NCBI RefSeq assembly: GCF_003312875.1
Contig: NZ_CP015163.1
Location: 992,001 to 1,056,000 of the forward strand
DNA length: 64,000 bases
Reading direction: 5' to 3'
Source of the DNA: Amycolatopsis albispora
GTDB taxonomy: Bacteria > Actinomycetota > Actinomycetes > Mycobacteriales > Pseudonocardiaceae
The notes under the pieces were generated by a model, which searched no databases, was not told the origin of the DNA, and was given only the letters and a program-made list of their open reading frames with translations. Both the position numbers and the translations under genes were made by a program. This document shows, piece after piece, positions 41,508 through 49,380 of this stretch. How positions within the stretch are numbered: the first letter of the stretch is position 1; every line of letters starts with the position of its first letter.

Positions 41508-42479
41508 ATGTCGTTGGTGCACGCCGCGCACGGGCGCGGTGAAGCCAGCGCCGTGGACGCACCCGAGAAGCCAGGTGGCCGGCGTAGCCCCCGCCGGGTC
41601 ATCGGTGCCTACGCCGCGCTCGCGAAGCCTCGCGTGATCGAGCTGTTGCTGGTCACCACCATTCCGGCGATGTTCCTGGCCGGGCGTGAGATCCCCAACC
41701 CCTGGCTGGTGCTGGCCACGCTGCTCGGCGGCACGATGGCCGCGGGCAGCGCGAACGCGCTGAACTGCGTGATCGACGCCGACATCGACAAGGTGATGAA
41801 CCGCACCAAGCGGCGCCCGCTGGTCAAGGACTCGGTGCCGCGGCGCAACGCGCTGGTCTTCGGGCTGGTGCTCGGGGTCGCCTCGTTCGCTGTGTTGTTC
41901 TTCACGGTGAACCTGCTCTCGGCGATCCTCGCCATCGCGACGATCCTGTTTTACATCTTCGTCTACACGCTCGGCCTCAAGCGGCGCACGCCGCAGAACG
42001 TGGTGTGGGGCGGTGCCGCGGGCTGCATGCCGGTGGTGATCGGCTGGGCCGCGGTCTCGGGCACCGTCGAGTGGCCCGCCTTCGTGATGTTCGGCGTGAT
42101 CTTCTTCTGGACGCCGCCGCACACCTGGGCGCTGGCGATGAAGTACCGCGACGACTACGAGCGCGCCGGCGTGCCGATGCTGCCGGTGGTGGCCACCCCG
42201 CAGCACGTGGCCAAGCAGATCGTCATCTACTCGTGGGTGATGGTGGCCTGGACGCTGATGCTGGCGCCGGCGACGAGCTGGCTCTACGCCTCGTTCGCCG
42301 CGCTGGCCGGTGCGTGGTTCCTGTTCTACGCGCACCGGCTGCGCGCCGCGGTGAACCGCGGGGTGGAGACCAAGCCGATGGCCCTGTTCCACCGCTCCAA
42401 CACCTACCTGATGATCGTGTTCTGCGCGCTCGCGGTGGACTCGGCGATCGGGCTGCCCGCGCTCGGCCTGCCCTTCTGA
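41508..42479 (+). CDS. ctaB: Protoheme IX farnesyltransferase (heme O synthase)
   Basis: A 323-residue UbiA-type prenyltransferase with about eight helices. The first Asp-rich motif is [20 protein letters not shown] and the second [15 protein letters not shown]. It makes heme O for cytochrome oxidase; CtaA, encoded at 50.4-51.3 kb, converts it to heme A. ATG at 41508 follows AGGGAG. Its 3' end overlaps the next, convergent gene by 76 bp. Confidence 0.95.
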   Translation: MSLVHAAHGRGEASAVDAPEKPGGRRSPRRVIGAYAALAKPRVIELLLVTTIPAMFLAGREIPNPWLVLATLLGGTMAAGSANALNCVIDADIDKVMNRTKRRPLVKDSVPRRNALVFGLVLGVASFAVLFFTVNLLSAILAIATILFYIFVYTLGLKRRTPQNVVWGGAAGCMPVVIGWAAVSGTVEWPAFVMFGVIFFWTPPHTWALAMKYRDDYERAGVPMLPVVATPQHVAKQIVIYSWVMVAWTLMLAPATSWLYASFAALAGAWFLFYAHRLRAAVNRGVETKPMALFHRSNTYLMIVFCALAVDSAIGLPALGLPF

Positions 42480-43078
42480 GGCTGCGGGGCCGGGTCGCCT
42501 TCCGCGTAGGCCAGCGGCGGCAGGATCGCCCGCGCGTCGGCGCCACCGCGCCACAGCCCGATCACGAACGCGGCGGTGGCTTCGAGCAACCCGGCCCGCG
42601 CCAGGCCGCCGCCCGCGGCGGGCAGGCAGCCGAGGTCGCGCACCAGTGAGTCCACTGTGGCCAGTGCGGCCGGGTCGTCCCCGCACACCGGCACCACCAG
42701 CGGCTCGCCGCCGAACGCCGGGGGTGTCATCCGCCACACGTCCACGTGGCACAGGTTGAACGCCTTCACCACCCGGCCGCCGCTGAGTTCGGCCACCCAC
42801 TGGGCGGCGGAAGTGCTGCCGGTGACCAGTTCACCGTCCACCACCGGGTTCGTGCAGTCGATCACCACCTTGCCCGCGAGCGCGTCACCGGCCGCGCGCA
42901 GCGCCCGCTCCACGCCTTCGTGCCGCACCGCGAGCAGCACCACCTCGCCGAACTCCGCCGCGCCGGCGTAGGCGCCGGCGGGTGTGCGCCCGCTGGTCCG
43001 CACCTCGTGGCCCGCGCGCGCCCACTGCGTGCCCAGCGCGTCCGCCATGCCGCCCGCGCCGAGAATCCCGATCCGCAT
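42404..43078 (-). CDS. NADPH-binding reductase (F420:NADPH oxidoreductase-like)
   Basis: A 224-residue Rossmann protein beginning [26 protein letters not shown], followed by VVIDCTNPV and [13 protein letters not shown]. It resembles the F420-dependent NADP reductase / YrdA-like NAD(P)-binding family. About 40 C-terminal residues are read antisense through the end of ctaB, so the natural product may be longer than family norms by that tail. GGGAGG precedes the ATG. It diverges from the HxlR regulator with 81 bp between, so HxlR probably controls it. Confidence 0.78.
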   Translation of the reverse strand: MRIGILGAGGMADALGTQWARAGHEVRTSGRTPAGAYAGAAEFGEVVLLAVRHEGVERALRAAGDALAGKVVIDCTNPVVDGELVTGSTSAAQWVAELSGGRVVKAFNLCHVDVWRMTPPAFGGEPLVVPVCGDDPAALATVDSLVRDLGCLPAAGGGLARAGLLEATAAFVIGLWRGGADARAILPPLAYAEGDPAPQPQKGRPSAGSPIAESTASAQNTIIR

Positions 43079-43113
43079 CCGTACCTCCCGTTGTTGCTGG
43101 AAGATCGACGGTA

Positions 43114-43142
43114 GGGATTCCGATGGGCACCATCCGGTGCCC
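43114..43142. promoter_or_regulatory. Divergent operator region of HxlR and reductase
   Basis: GGGCACC (43125-43131) and GGTGCCC (43136-43142) form a perfect 7-bp inverted repeat. GGGATTCCGAT (43114-43124) also recurs inverted as ATCGGAATCCC at 43504-43514, just after the hxlR stop. These are likely binding sites for the HxlR regulator. Confidence 0.5.
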
Positions 43143-43159
43143 GCGAAAGGGAGGTGCCC

Positions 43160-43498
43160 GTGTCCGGCTTCCTCGCCGACTGCCGTGCCCGCCTGGCCTT
43201 CGACCTGCTCGGCAACACGTGGAACTCGGTGGTGCTGTGGGCGTTGCGCCACGGCCCGCGCCGCCCGGCCGAACTGCGCGAGCAGATCGGCGGCATCCGG
43301 CCGAAGGTGCTCACCGAAACCCTGCGGCGCCTGGAGTTCAACGGCCTGGTGACGCGGCAGGCCTACGCCGAGGCGCCGCCGCGGGTGGAGTACTCGCTCA
43401 CCCCGCTGGGGGAGACGCTGCTCGGGCCGATCGGCGCGCTGGGGGAGTGGGCCTTCGAGCACGGCGACGAGGTGATGGCCGCCTGGCCGCCCGCGTAG
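43160..43498 (+). CDS. HxlR-family transcriptional regulator
   Basis: A 112-residue winged-helix regulator (MarR-like fold). Motifs are DLLGNTWNSVVLWALRHGPRR, ELREQIGGIRPKVLTETLRRLEFNGLV (recognition helix region) and PRVEYSLTPLGETLLGPI (wing). GTG at 43160 was chosen over 43154 because AAAGGGAG then sits at good distance. It probably senses electrophiles or oxidants and controls the divergent reductase. Confidence 0.85.
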   Translation: MSGFLADCRARLAFDLLGNTWNSVVLWALRHGPRRPAELREQIGGIRPKVLTETLRRLEFNGLVTRQAYAEAPPRVEYSLTPLGETLLGPIGALGEWAFEHGDEVMAAWPPA

Positions 43499-43536
43499 GA
43501 TCGATCGGAATCCCCTCGTACGAAAGTGAGTCGCCC

Positions 43537-45753
43537 TTGTCCGCGTCCCATGGGGACTCCGATCTCGAGCACGAACAGGCCTACGTCACCAAGCTCTACG
43601 AGATGCTCGACGCCGAACGCGACCTCACCCAGCGTCGGCTCGACGAAACCCTGCGGCTGACCGGCGGGACCCCGCAGGCCCGCACCGAACGCGACGTCGC
43701 CACCGCCACCTACACCGAGCGGCTGGCCCAGCTCGGCTCGGTCGAGCAGGGGCTGTGCTTCGGCAGGCTCGACTTCCACCACCAGGAAACCGCCTACATC
43801 GGCAGGCTCGGCCTGTTCGACACCGAGGACGACTACCGGCCGCTGCTGGTGGACTGGCGTGCCCCGGTGGCGCGGCCGTTCTACCTGGCCACCGCGGCCT
43901 CCCCGGAGGGCGTGCGACGGCGGCGGCACATCCGCAGCCTGTCCCGCCGGGTCACCGGGCTGGACGACGAGATCCTCGACCTCGGCGAGGCCGGTGCGGG
44001 CGACCACGACCTCGGCCTGGCCGGGGAGGCGGCGCTGCTGGCCGCGCTGACCCAGCGGCGCACCGGTGAGATGAGCGACATCGTCGCCACCATCCAGGCC
44101 GAGCAGGACCGGATCATCCGGGCCGGGATGAACGGCGTGCTGGTGGTCCAGGGCGGGCCCGGCACCGGCAAGACCGCGGTCGCGCTGCACCGCGCGGCGT
44201 ACCTGCTCTACACCTTCCGCCAGCAGCTGACCAAGCGCGGCGTGCTGGTGATCGGGCCGAACAGCACCTTCCTGCGCTACATCGGGCAGGTGCTGCCGTC
44301 GCTGGGCGAGACCGGGGTGCTGCTGGCCACGGTCGGGCAGCTGTACCCGGGCATCGACGCGACCGGTGCCGACGAGCGCGCCGCCGCCGAGGTCAAGGGG
44401 CGCGCGGTGATGGCCGAGGTGCTGGCGAACGCGGTGAAGGACCGGCAGGCGGTGCCGTCGCCGGTGCTGGAGATCGAGGTGGAGCGCGAGATCCTGCGCC
44501 TGGACAAGCGCACCTGCACCGACGCGCGGGCGAAGGCACGCCGGTCGCGGCGCCCGCACAACCAGGCGCGGCGGATCTTCGTCGCCGAACTGCTCGACGC
44601 GCTCACCCGGCAGGCCGCGCGGCGCCTCGGTGACCACCTGCTCGACGCGCGCGACGTCGGCGACATCCGGGCGGAACTCGCCGAGGACAAGGACGTGCGC
44701 CGGGCGCTGGACGAGCTGTGGCCGGTGCTCACCCCGGAGGAGGTGCTCGACGACCTCTTCGCGGAGCCGCGGCGCCTGGCTTCGGCGGCGTCGAAGCAGC
44801 TCAGCGAGGACGAGCGCGCGTCGCTCCGGCGCGATCGCGGTGCGGAGTTCACCCCCGCCGACGTGCCGTTGCTCGACGAGCTGGCCGAACTGCTCGGCTG
44901 GGACGACACCGAGGAACGCGCCGCGCGTGCCCGCGAGGAACGCGAGCAGCGCGCGTACGCCGAGGGTGTGCTGGACATCCTGGAGCAGGACGAGGAGATC
45001 ATCGACCCCGAGCTGCTGCGGGTGAGCGACGTGCTCGACGCGGAGCTGTTCGCCGAACGCCAGCAGGCCCGCAGCGAGCTGACCGCCGCGCAGCGCGCCG
45101 CGCAGGACCGCACCTGGACCTTCGGGCACGTGATCGTGGACGAGGCGCAGGAACTGTCCGAAATGGACTGGCGGACCATCATGCGGCGGATCCCGAGCCG
45201 GTCGATGACGGTGGTCGGGGACGTGGCGCAGACCGGCGCCGAGGGCGGTGCGTCGGCGTGGGGCGACGTGCTCGGCCCGTACGTCGACGACCGGTGGCGG
45301 CTGGCGGAGCTGACGGTCAACTACCGCACGCCGGCGGAGATCATGGCGCTGGCGGCGCGGGCACTGGAACGGGTCGATCCCTCGCTGACCGTGCCGACGT
45401 CGGTGCGCTCGACGGGAGTGGCGCCGTGGCAGGTGCCGCTGGCGGCCGCGGACCTGGCGGCGGTCGCCCGTGCCGAGCTGTCCGAAGTGGACGGCGGCAC
45501 GGTGGCGGTGCTGTGCCCGGCGGAGCGGCTGGCCGGGGTGCGGGAGGTTGTCGCCGAGGACGAGCGGCTGTCCGTGCTGACCGTCGAACTGGCCAAGGGG
45601 CTCGAATTCGACTCCGTGGTGCTGGTCGCGCCGGAGGAGATCGTGGCGGAGTCACCGCGCGGCTGGAACGACCTGTACGTGGCGCTGACCCGCGCCACAC
45701 GGCGGCTCGGGGTGCTCCACGCCGGGTCGGAGCCGTTTCCGGCCGGGAGCTAG
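43537..45753 (+). CDS. HelD/HelR-like RNA polymerase-associated helicase
   Basis: A 738-residue superfamily 1 protein with the HelD layout. It has an N-terminal anti-parallel coiled coil (DLEHEQAYVTKLYEMLDAERD and on), then Walker A GGPGTGKTAVALHRAAYLLY, a large insertion domain, Walker B VIVDEAQELSEMDW, and the C-terminal Q-like and VI-type motifs ELAKGLEFDSVVLV and LYVALTRATRRL. HelD-like proteins pry RNA polymerase off DNA; HelR in Streptomyces and mycobacteria gives rifamycin tolerance. TTG at 43537 gives the normal start MSASH-type. No rifamycin-associated element was recognised upstream. Confidence 0.78.
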   Translation: MSASHGDSDLEHEQAYVTKLYEMLDAERDLTQRRLDETLRLTGGTPQARTERDVATATYTERLAQLGSVEQGLCFGRLDFHHQETAYIGRLGLFDTEDDYRPLLVDWRAPVARPFYLATAASPEGVRRRRHIRSLSRRVTGLDDEILDLGEAGAGDHDLGLAGEAALLAALTQRRTGEMSDIVATIQAEQDRIIRAGMNGVLVVQGGPGTGKTAVALHRAAYLLYTFRQQLTKRGVLVIGPNSTFLRYIGQVLPSLGETGVLLATVGQLYPGIDATGADERAAAEVKGRAVMAEVLANAVKDRQAVPSPVLEIEVEREILRLDKRTCTDARAKARRSRRPHNQARRIFVAELLDALTRQAARRLGDHLLDARDVGDIRAELAEDKDVRRALDELWPVLTPEEVLDDLFAEPRRLASAASKQLSEDERASLRRDRGAEFTPADVPLLDELAELLGWDDTEERAARAREEREQRAYAEGVLDILEQDEEIIDPELLRVSDVLDAELFAERQQARSELTAAQRAAQDRTWTFGHVIVDEAQELSEMDWRTIMRRIPSRSMTVVGDVAQTGAEGGASAWGDVLGPYVDDRWRLAELTVNYRTPAEIMALAARALERVDPSLTVPTSVRSTGVAPWQVPLAAADLAAVARAELSEVDGGTVAVLCPAERLAGVREVVAEDERLSVLTVELAKGLEFDSVVLVAPEEIVAESPRGWNDLYVALTRATRRLGVLHAGSEPFPAGS

Positions 45754-45763
45754 GCTGCCCGTT

Positions 45764-46372
45764 ATGCGGAACTCTGCCAAGCTCATGGTCGTGGTCGCCG
45801 CCGCACTGGCCGTCGGTGCGTGCACGCCATCGGAGAAGGACTCCACCCAGCCCCCCGGTTCGAACGCCCAGCCGTCGATCGCGCCCGCCGGGCCGAACAC
45901 CGGCCAGCCGGGACCCGGTTCGGTGACGGCGCTGCCGCAGCAGCCGGCCGGGCCGGAGTGCACGGTGGACCAGATCGAGGTCAAGGGCGAGCCTGGCCAG
46001 GAGCCGGAGATCACGCTGCCCGACGGCTGTGCCGCGCCGACCAAGCTGCTCACCAAGGACCTCGAGCCCGGCCAGGGCGCCGAGGCCGCCAAGGGCAGCC
46101 AGCTCGAGGCGAACTACCTGCTGATGACCTGGGGGAACAAGCAGGTCGCGGACAACTCGTACGAGAAGGGCAAGCCGCTGCCGCTGACCCTGGGCGCGCA
46201 GCAGGTCATCCCGGGCTGGGAGCAGGGCCTGGAAGGCATCTACCAGGGCGGGCGGCGCGTCATCGTGGTGCCGCCGGACCTGGCCTACGGCAAGCAGCTC
46301 GGCCACCCGCTGCAGAAGGAGACCCTGGTCTTCGTGGTGGACGCGGTGAAGGTCACCCCGGGCACGAACTGA
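45764..46372 (+). CDS. FKBP-type peptidyl-prolyl isomerase lipoprotein
   Basis: A 202-residue exported foldase. The lipobox AVGAC places the lipidated Cys at 20, after an 18-residue hydrophobic signal. A Pro/Ser/Gln-rich linker (~22-60) leads to a single FKBP domain (LEANYLLMTWGNKQVADNSY, then PLPLTLGAQQVIPGWEQGLEG and VPPDLAYGKQ). The active-site residues W and Y are in place. It should act at the outer face of the membrane on Sec-exported proteins. Confidence 0.92.
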   Translation: MRNSAKLMVVVAAALAVGACTPSEKDSTQPPGSNAQPSIAPAGPNTGQPGPGSVTALPQQPAGPECTVDQIEVKGEPGQEPEITLPDGCAAPTKLLTKDLEPGQGAEAAKGSQLEANYLLMTWGNKQVADNSYEKGKPLPLTLGAQQVIPGWEQGLEGIYQGGRRVIVVPPDLAYGKQLGHPLQKETLVFVVDAVKVTPGTN

Positions 46373-46404
46373 CGGGGGTCGCCCTGCGGCGGGGCGCCTG
46401 CCGC

Positions 46405-46459
46405 GACACGAATGTGGCTTTGGGGGGGCGTTTTCCGCCCCGAAAGCCACATTCGTGTC
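46405..46459. repeat. Palindromic repeat copy 1 (also terminator)
   Basis: A 17-bp arm 46405-46421 (GACACGAATGTGGCTTT) pairs perfectly with 46443-46459, and an inner GGGGCG/CGCCCC (46425-46430/46436-46441) extends it over a TTTTC loop. It follows the FKBP stop by 32 bp and may end that transcript. It belongs to a dispersed family with copies at 47834 and 61481. Confidence 0.85.
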
Positions 46460-46557
46460 CAGAGGTGCCGAGCCAGGATGGGGCCTGGCGCGGGATTGCC
46501 GCGCTGGTGCGTACAGCTGTCTCCGGGGGCCGAAGTGTCACGAATGAAGCTTCTATG

Positions 46558-47586
46558 TCAAGTGAGGTCGGTGGTGAGTGCTCGGTAGATGGTGTTGACG
46601 AGGTGGCGTTTGAGGGCGCGGAGGGCGGCTTTGGTGGTGGCGTGGGGGTGGTGTTTGGTCCAGTTGTCGCGGTAGGTGCGGGCGGGTGGGTGGTGGGTGA
46701 GTTGGGTGATGGCGATGCGGTGGAGGCAGGTGTTGAGTTGGCGGTTGCCGCCGCGGTTGAGGCGGTAGTGGGGTTTGTTGGCTGTCCAGGTGGGGATGGG
46801 TGCGGTGCCGGTGTGCATGGCGTAGGCGGCGGGTGAGCGGAAGCGGGTGATGCCGGCGGTTTCGCCGATGATTTTCGCGGCGAGGACGGTGCTGACGCCG
46901 GTGATGGCCAGCAGGGTGGGGGCCAGGGGCTGGACTCGGGTGCGGAGTTGGTGTTCGAGCTGGGTGATCTGCTGGGTCAGGGTGGTGATCTCGGTGAGCA
47001 GGTCCAGGGCGAGGTCGCGGCGGACGCTGGCGGGCAGGGTGGACAGGGCGGTGGTGAGGGTGTGCTGGGCGCGGGGCCCGGTCAGGCGGGGGTGGGTCTG
47101 GTCCAGGGCGGGGTCGAGGTCGTGCAGGTGCCAGCGCAGTTGGTTGATGCTGGCGGTGCGGCGGTTGACCAGGTGTTCGCGCCGGTCGGAGAGCAGGCGC
47201 AGGTCCAGGGCGGTCTGGTCCAGGTGTGCGGTGGGCAGGTCGGGTTCGCGCAGGGCGGCGCGGGCGATGGCCAGGGCGTCGATCGGGTCGGATTTACCGC
47301 GGGTGCGGGCGCTGGCGCGGCAGGCGGCCATCAGTTTGGGTGGGACCCAGACCACGGTGGCGCCGGTGCCGATCAGGGTGCGGACCAGTCGCCCGGCCAC
47401 GCCGCGGCCGTCTTCGACCGCCCAGCGCGGCCCGGTGCCGAACTGGGTGGCCCAGGACCGCAGCCGCAGCAGCCCGTCGGGGTCGGCGGTCACGGTTTTC
47501 TGCCCCAGGCGGCGGCCGGTCTGATCGACCGCGACCGCGGTGTGGCTGGACTTGTGCGGATCGATGCCAATGACCACCATGGACAC
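46558..47586 (-). CDS. IS110-family transposase (DEDD + Tnp20)
   Basis: A 342-residue transposase. The N-terminal RuvC-like DEDD domain shows VVIGIDPHKSSHTAVAVD, WAVEDGRG and KSDPIDALAIARAA. The C-terminal Transposase_20 domain shows ITGVSTVLAAKIIGETAG and FRSPAAYAMHTGTAP. The GTG at 47586 has AAGGA upstream; ATG at 47580 is an alternative. The frame is intact, so the element may be active. The codon choices, with many ACC/CAC/CAA, differ somewhat from its neighbours and fit a mobile gene. Confidence 0.9.
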   Translation of the reverse strand: MSMVVIGIDPHKSSHTAVAVDQTGRRLGQKTVTADPDGLLRLRSWATQFGTGPRWAVEDGRGVAGRLVRTLIGTGATVVWVPPKLMAACRASARTRGKSDPIDALAIARAALREPDLPTAHLDQTALDLRLLSDRREHLVNRRTASINQLRWHLHDLDPALDQTHPRLTGPRAQHTLTTALSTLPASVRRDLALDLLTEITTLTQQITQLEHQLRTRVQPLAPTLLAITGVSTVLAAKIIGETAGITRFRSPAAYAMHTGTAPIPTWTANKPHYRLNRGGNRQLNTCLHRIAITQLTHHPPARTYRDNWTKHHPHATTKAALRALKRHLVNTIYRALTTDLT

Positions 47587-47687
47587 CGCGTGTGTTCCTT
47601 CCCTAGCCGGAGAACATGCGTCTTTTCCGGGCCGGGCTGGTCGGACACACCTCAGTCGAGGTTGATGGCGTATGCCCACGCTTCTAT
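47587..47687 (-). other. Candidate bridge-RNA region of the IS110 element
   Basis: Bases between the transposase start and the right edge of the element. On the minus strand they hold ACCTC-GACT-GAGGT and GC-rich segments. IS110 elements encode a guide (bridge) RNA in this end. It is short (~100 nt), so either the RNA extends into the transposase gene or the true edge lies further right. No sequence proof is available. Confidence 0.3.
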
Positions 47688-47833
47688 CAAGTCAGGCCAG
47701 CCAGGCCCGGACCTTGATCACGCTGGACAATTCGTTCGCAAGCCAGCAACGGCAGTGGCTTTCAGAGTCACCACGCGATCAAGACCGGACCCTAACCGCC
47801 CACCACGAGCGGCCACACCAACCCTGACACTGA

Positions 47834-47868
47834 GTGGCTTTCGAGACGCGGAACGTCTCGAAAGCCAC
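47834..47868. repeat. Palindromic repeat copy 2
   Basis: GTGGCTTTCGAGACG (47834-47848) pairs perfectly with 47854-47868. The outer left part is degenerate compared with copy at 61481. A half copy AAAGCCACATTCAT lies at 47941-47954. The stretch 47688-47984 (~300 bp) has these repeats and no gene. Confidence 0.85.
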
Positions 47869-47984
47869 ATTCGTGACATCAGCCCACCCCTGCGGGCAGG
47901 CGTAGTGGCCGGTGGTGCCGGCGGCGCCCCGCACGCAATGAAAGCCACATTCATAGCACTGGGTCGCGGGCGGCGGGTGCCGCG

Positions 47985-48959
47985 TCACGGGCGCAGCAGG
48001 AGCTTTCCGGTGGTCCGGCGGCCCTGCAGGTCCTCGTGGGACTGCCGCGCGTCGGCCAGCGGGTAGGTGCCGCCGATCCGGATCTTCAGCGAGCCCTCCG
48101 CCACGGCGTCGAACAGCTCGCCCGCCCGCCAGTCCAGTTCCTCGCGGGTGGCGGTGTAGTCGAGGGTCTTGGGCCGCGTCAGGAAGATCGAGCCCGCCGC
48201 GTTCAGCCGCAGCGGGTCCACCGGGGGCACCGCGCCGCTGGCGTTGCCGAACAGCACCAGCATGCCGCGCCGCCGCACGCTCGCCATGCTGCCGTCCACA
48301 GTGGACTTGCCGACCCCGTCGTAGACCACGGCCACGCCCTCGCCGTCGGTCAGCTTCCTGGTCGCCTCGGCGAAGTCGACCTGGTCGTACCGGATCACCT
48401 CGTCGGCGCCCGCCTCGCGCGCCAGCTGCTCCTTCTCCTCGGTGGACACGGTGCCGATCACCCGCGCCCCCTTCGCCTTGGCCAGCTGGGTGAGCAGCAG
48501 CCCGACCCCGCCCGCGGCGGCGTGCACGAGCACCGCGTCGCCCTCCTGCACCGGGTAGGTCGACGACACCAGGTAGTGCGCGGTGATGCCCTGCAGCAGC
48601 GTCGCGGCGGCGATGTCGTCCGTGACGTTCTCCGGCACGCGCACCGCCGACGAAGCGGGCACCAGCGTCCGGCCCGCGTAGCTGCCGGGCACGCCCTGCC
48701 ACGCCACGCGGTCACCGGCGGCGAACTCCGTCACGCCCTCGCCGACCGCCGTGACCCGGCCCGCGCCCTCGAGCCCGAGGACGAACGGCAGGTCCACCGG
48801 GTAGAGGCCGCCGCGCTGGTAGGTGTCGATGTAGTTGACCCCGGCCGCGGCCACCTCGACCAGCAGCTGGCCCGGTCCCGGTTCACCGATTTCGACTTCG
48901 GTGAACTCCAGTACTTCGGGGCCACCGGTCCGCTGGATCCGTACTGCTGGGGTCGGCAT
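47985..48959 (-). CDS. qor: NADPH:quinone oxidoreductase (MDR family)
   Basis: A 324-residue Qor-type MDR protein. The N-terminal domain has GVNYIDTYQRGGLYPVDLP (quinone reductase signature) and the Rossmann loop HAAAGGVGLLLTQLAKAKGA lies near residue 150. No zinc-binding Cys cluster is present. ATG at 48959 follows AGGAGG on the minus strand. The conserved position before ctaA matches Rv1454c in M. tuberculosis. Confidence 0.92.
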   Translation of the reverse strand: MPTPAVRIQRTGGPEVLEFTEVEIGEPGPGQLLVEVAAAGVNYIDTYQRGGLYPVDLPFVLGLEGAGRVTAVGEGVTEFAAGDRVAWQGVPGSYAGRTLVPASSAVRVPENVTDDIAAATLLQGITAHYLVSSTYPVQEGDAVLVHAAAGGVGLLLTQLAKAKGARVIGTVSTEEKEQLAREAGADEVIRYDQVDFAEATRKLTDGEGVAVVYDGVGKSTVDGSMASVRRRGMLVLFGNASGAVPPVDPLRLNAAGSIFLTRPKTLDYTATREELDWRAGELFDAVAEGSLKIRIGGTYPLADARQSHEDLQGRRTTGKLLLRP

Positions 48960-49056
48960 GCGTAGTCCTCCTCGATCGTGCCTTCTCCTCAGACGCAACT
49001 ATGGCCGGGGCCACGATGTTCCGCGTCCCGCGGGCCGGACAGGCTAGGGTCGGCTC

Positions 49057-49380
49057 GTGGCTGAGCAGGAGAACGAGAAGACGCAACCGGCCGAGCCGAC
49101 CAGCCGTCAGCTGGCCGCCGCCCGTGAGTTCCTGGCCAAGCACGGCGGCGAGGGCAAGACCGGGAAGGCCGTGGTGGAGAACGTCGGGCGCGCGGGCGCC
49201 AGGGTGATGCTCGTCGGCGCGGACGGCGCTATCGGCGACGTGTTCGTCACCAGCGTGGAGACCGGCGAAAAGCTGGTCGAGGCCGTCGACGGCCTCGAAC
49301 CGTCCACCTGGGACAACGAGACCGTCGGCGCGACCAAGATCGGCGCCAAGTACCGCCGCAGGATGGCGAGCCCGCGCTAG
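49057..49380 (+). CDS. Small conserved actinobacterial protein, unknown function
   Basis: A 107-residue acidic-to-neutral soluble protein with no known domain. The N-terminal half is helical and charged (SRQLAAAREFLAKHGGEG) and the second half shows MLVGADGAIGDVFV and WDNETVGATKIGAKYRRRM. The GTG at 49057 is 6 nt after TAGGGT (49045-49050), so it is probably leaderless. The stop shares the CTAG tetranucleotide with the convergent desaturase stop. Confidence 0.65.
   Translation: MAEQENEKTQPAEPTSRQLAAAREFLAKHGGEGKTGKAVVENVGRAGARVMLVGADGAIGDVFVTSVETGEKLVEAVDGLEPSTWDNETVGATKIGAKYRRRMASPR

Larger units (their letters stand above)
46557..47687. mobile_element. IS110-family insertion element
   Basis: About 1.13 kb carrying one minus-strand transposase. 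The octamer GCTTCTAT stands at both edges (46549-46556 and 47680-47687), a probable shared recombination core, since IS110 elements have no terminal inverted repeats. The transposase stop lies right at the left edge. The non-coding end 47587-47687 holds a hairpin ACCTC-AGTC-GAGGT (47649-47662) and could encode a bridge RNA. The edges are inferred, not proven. Confidence 0.75.

Noticed and set aside
43499..43536. Rifamycin-associated element before the helicase
   Set aside because: The gap has ATCGGAATCCC but not the inverted repeat I recall for that element.
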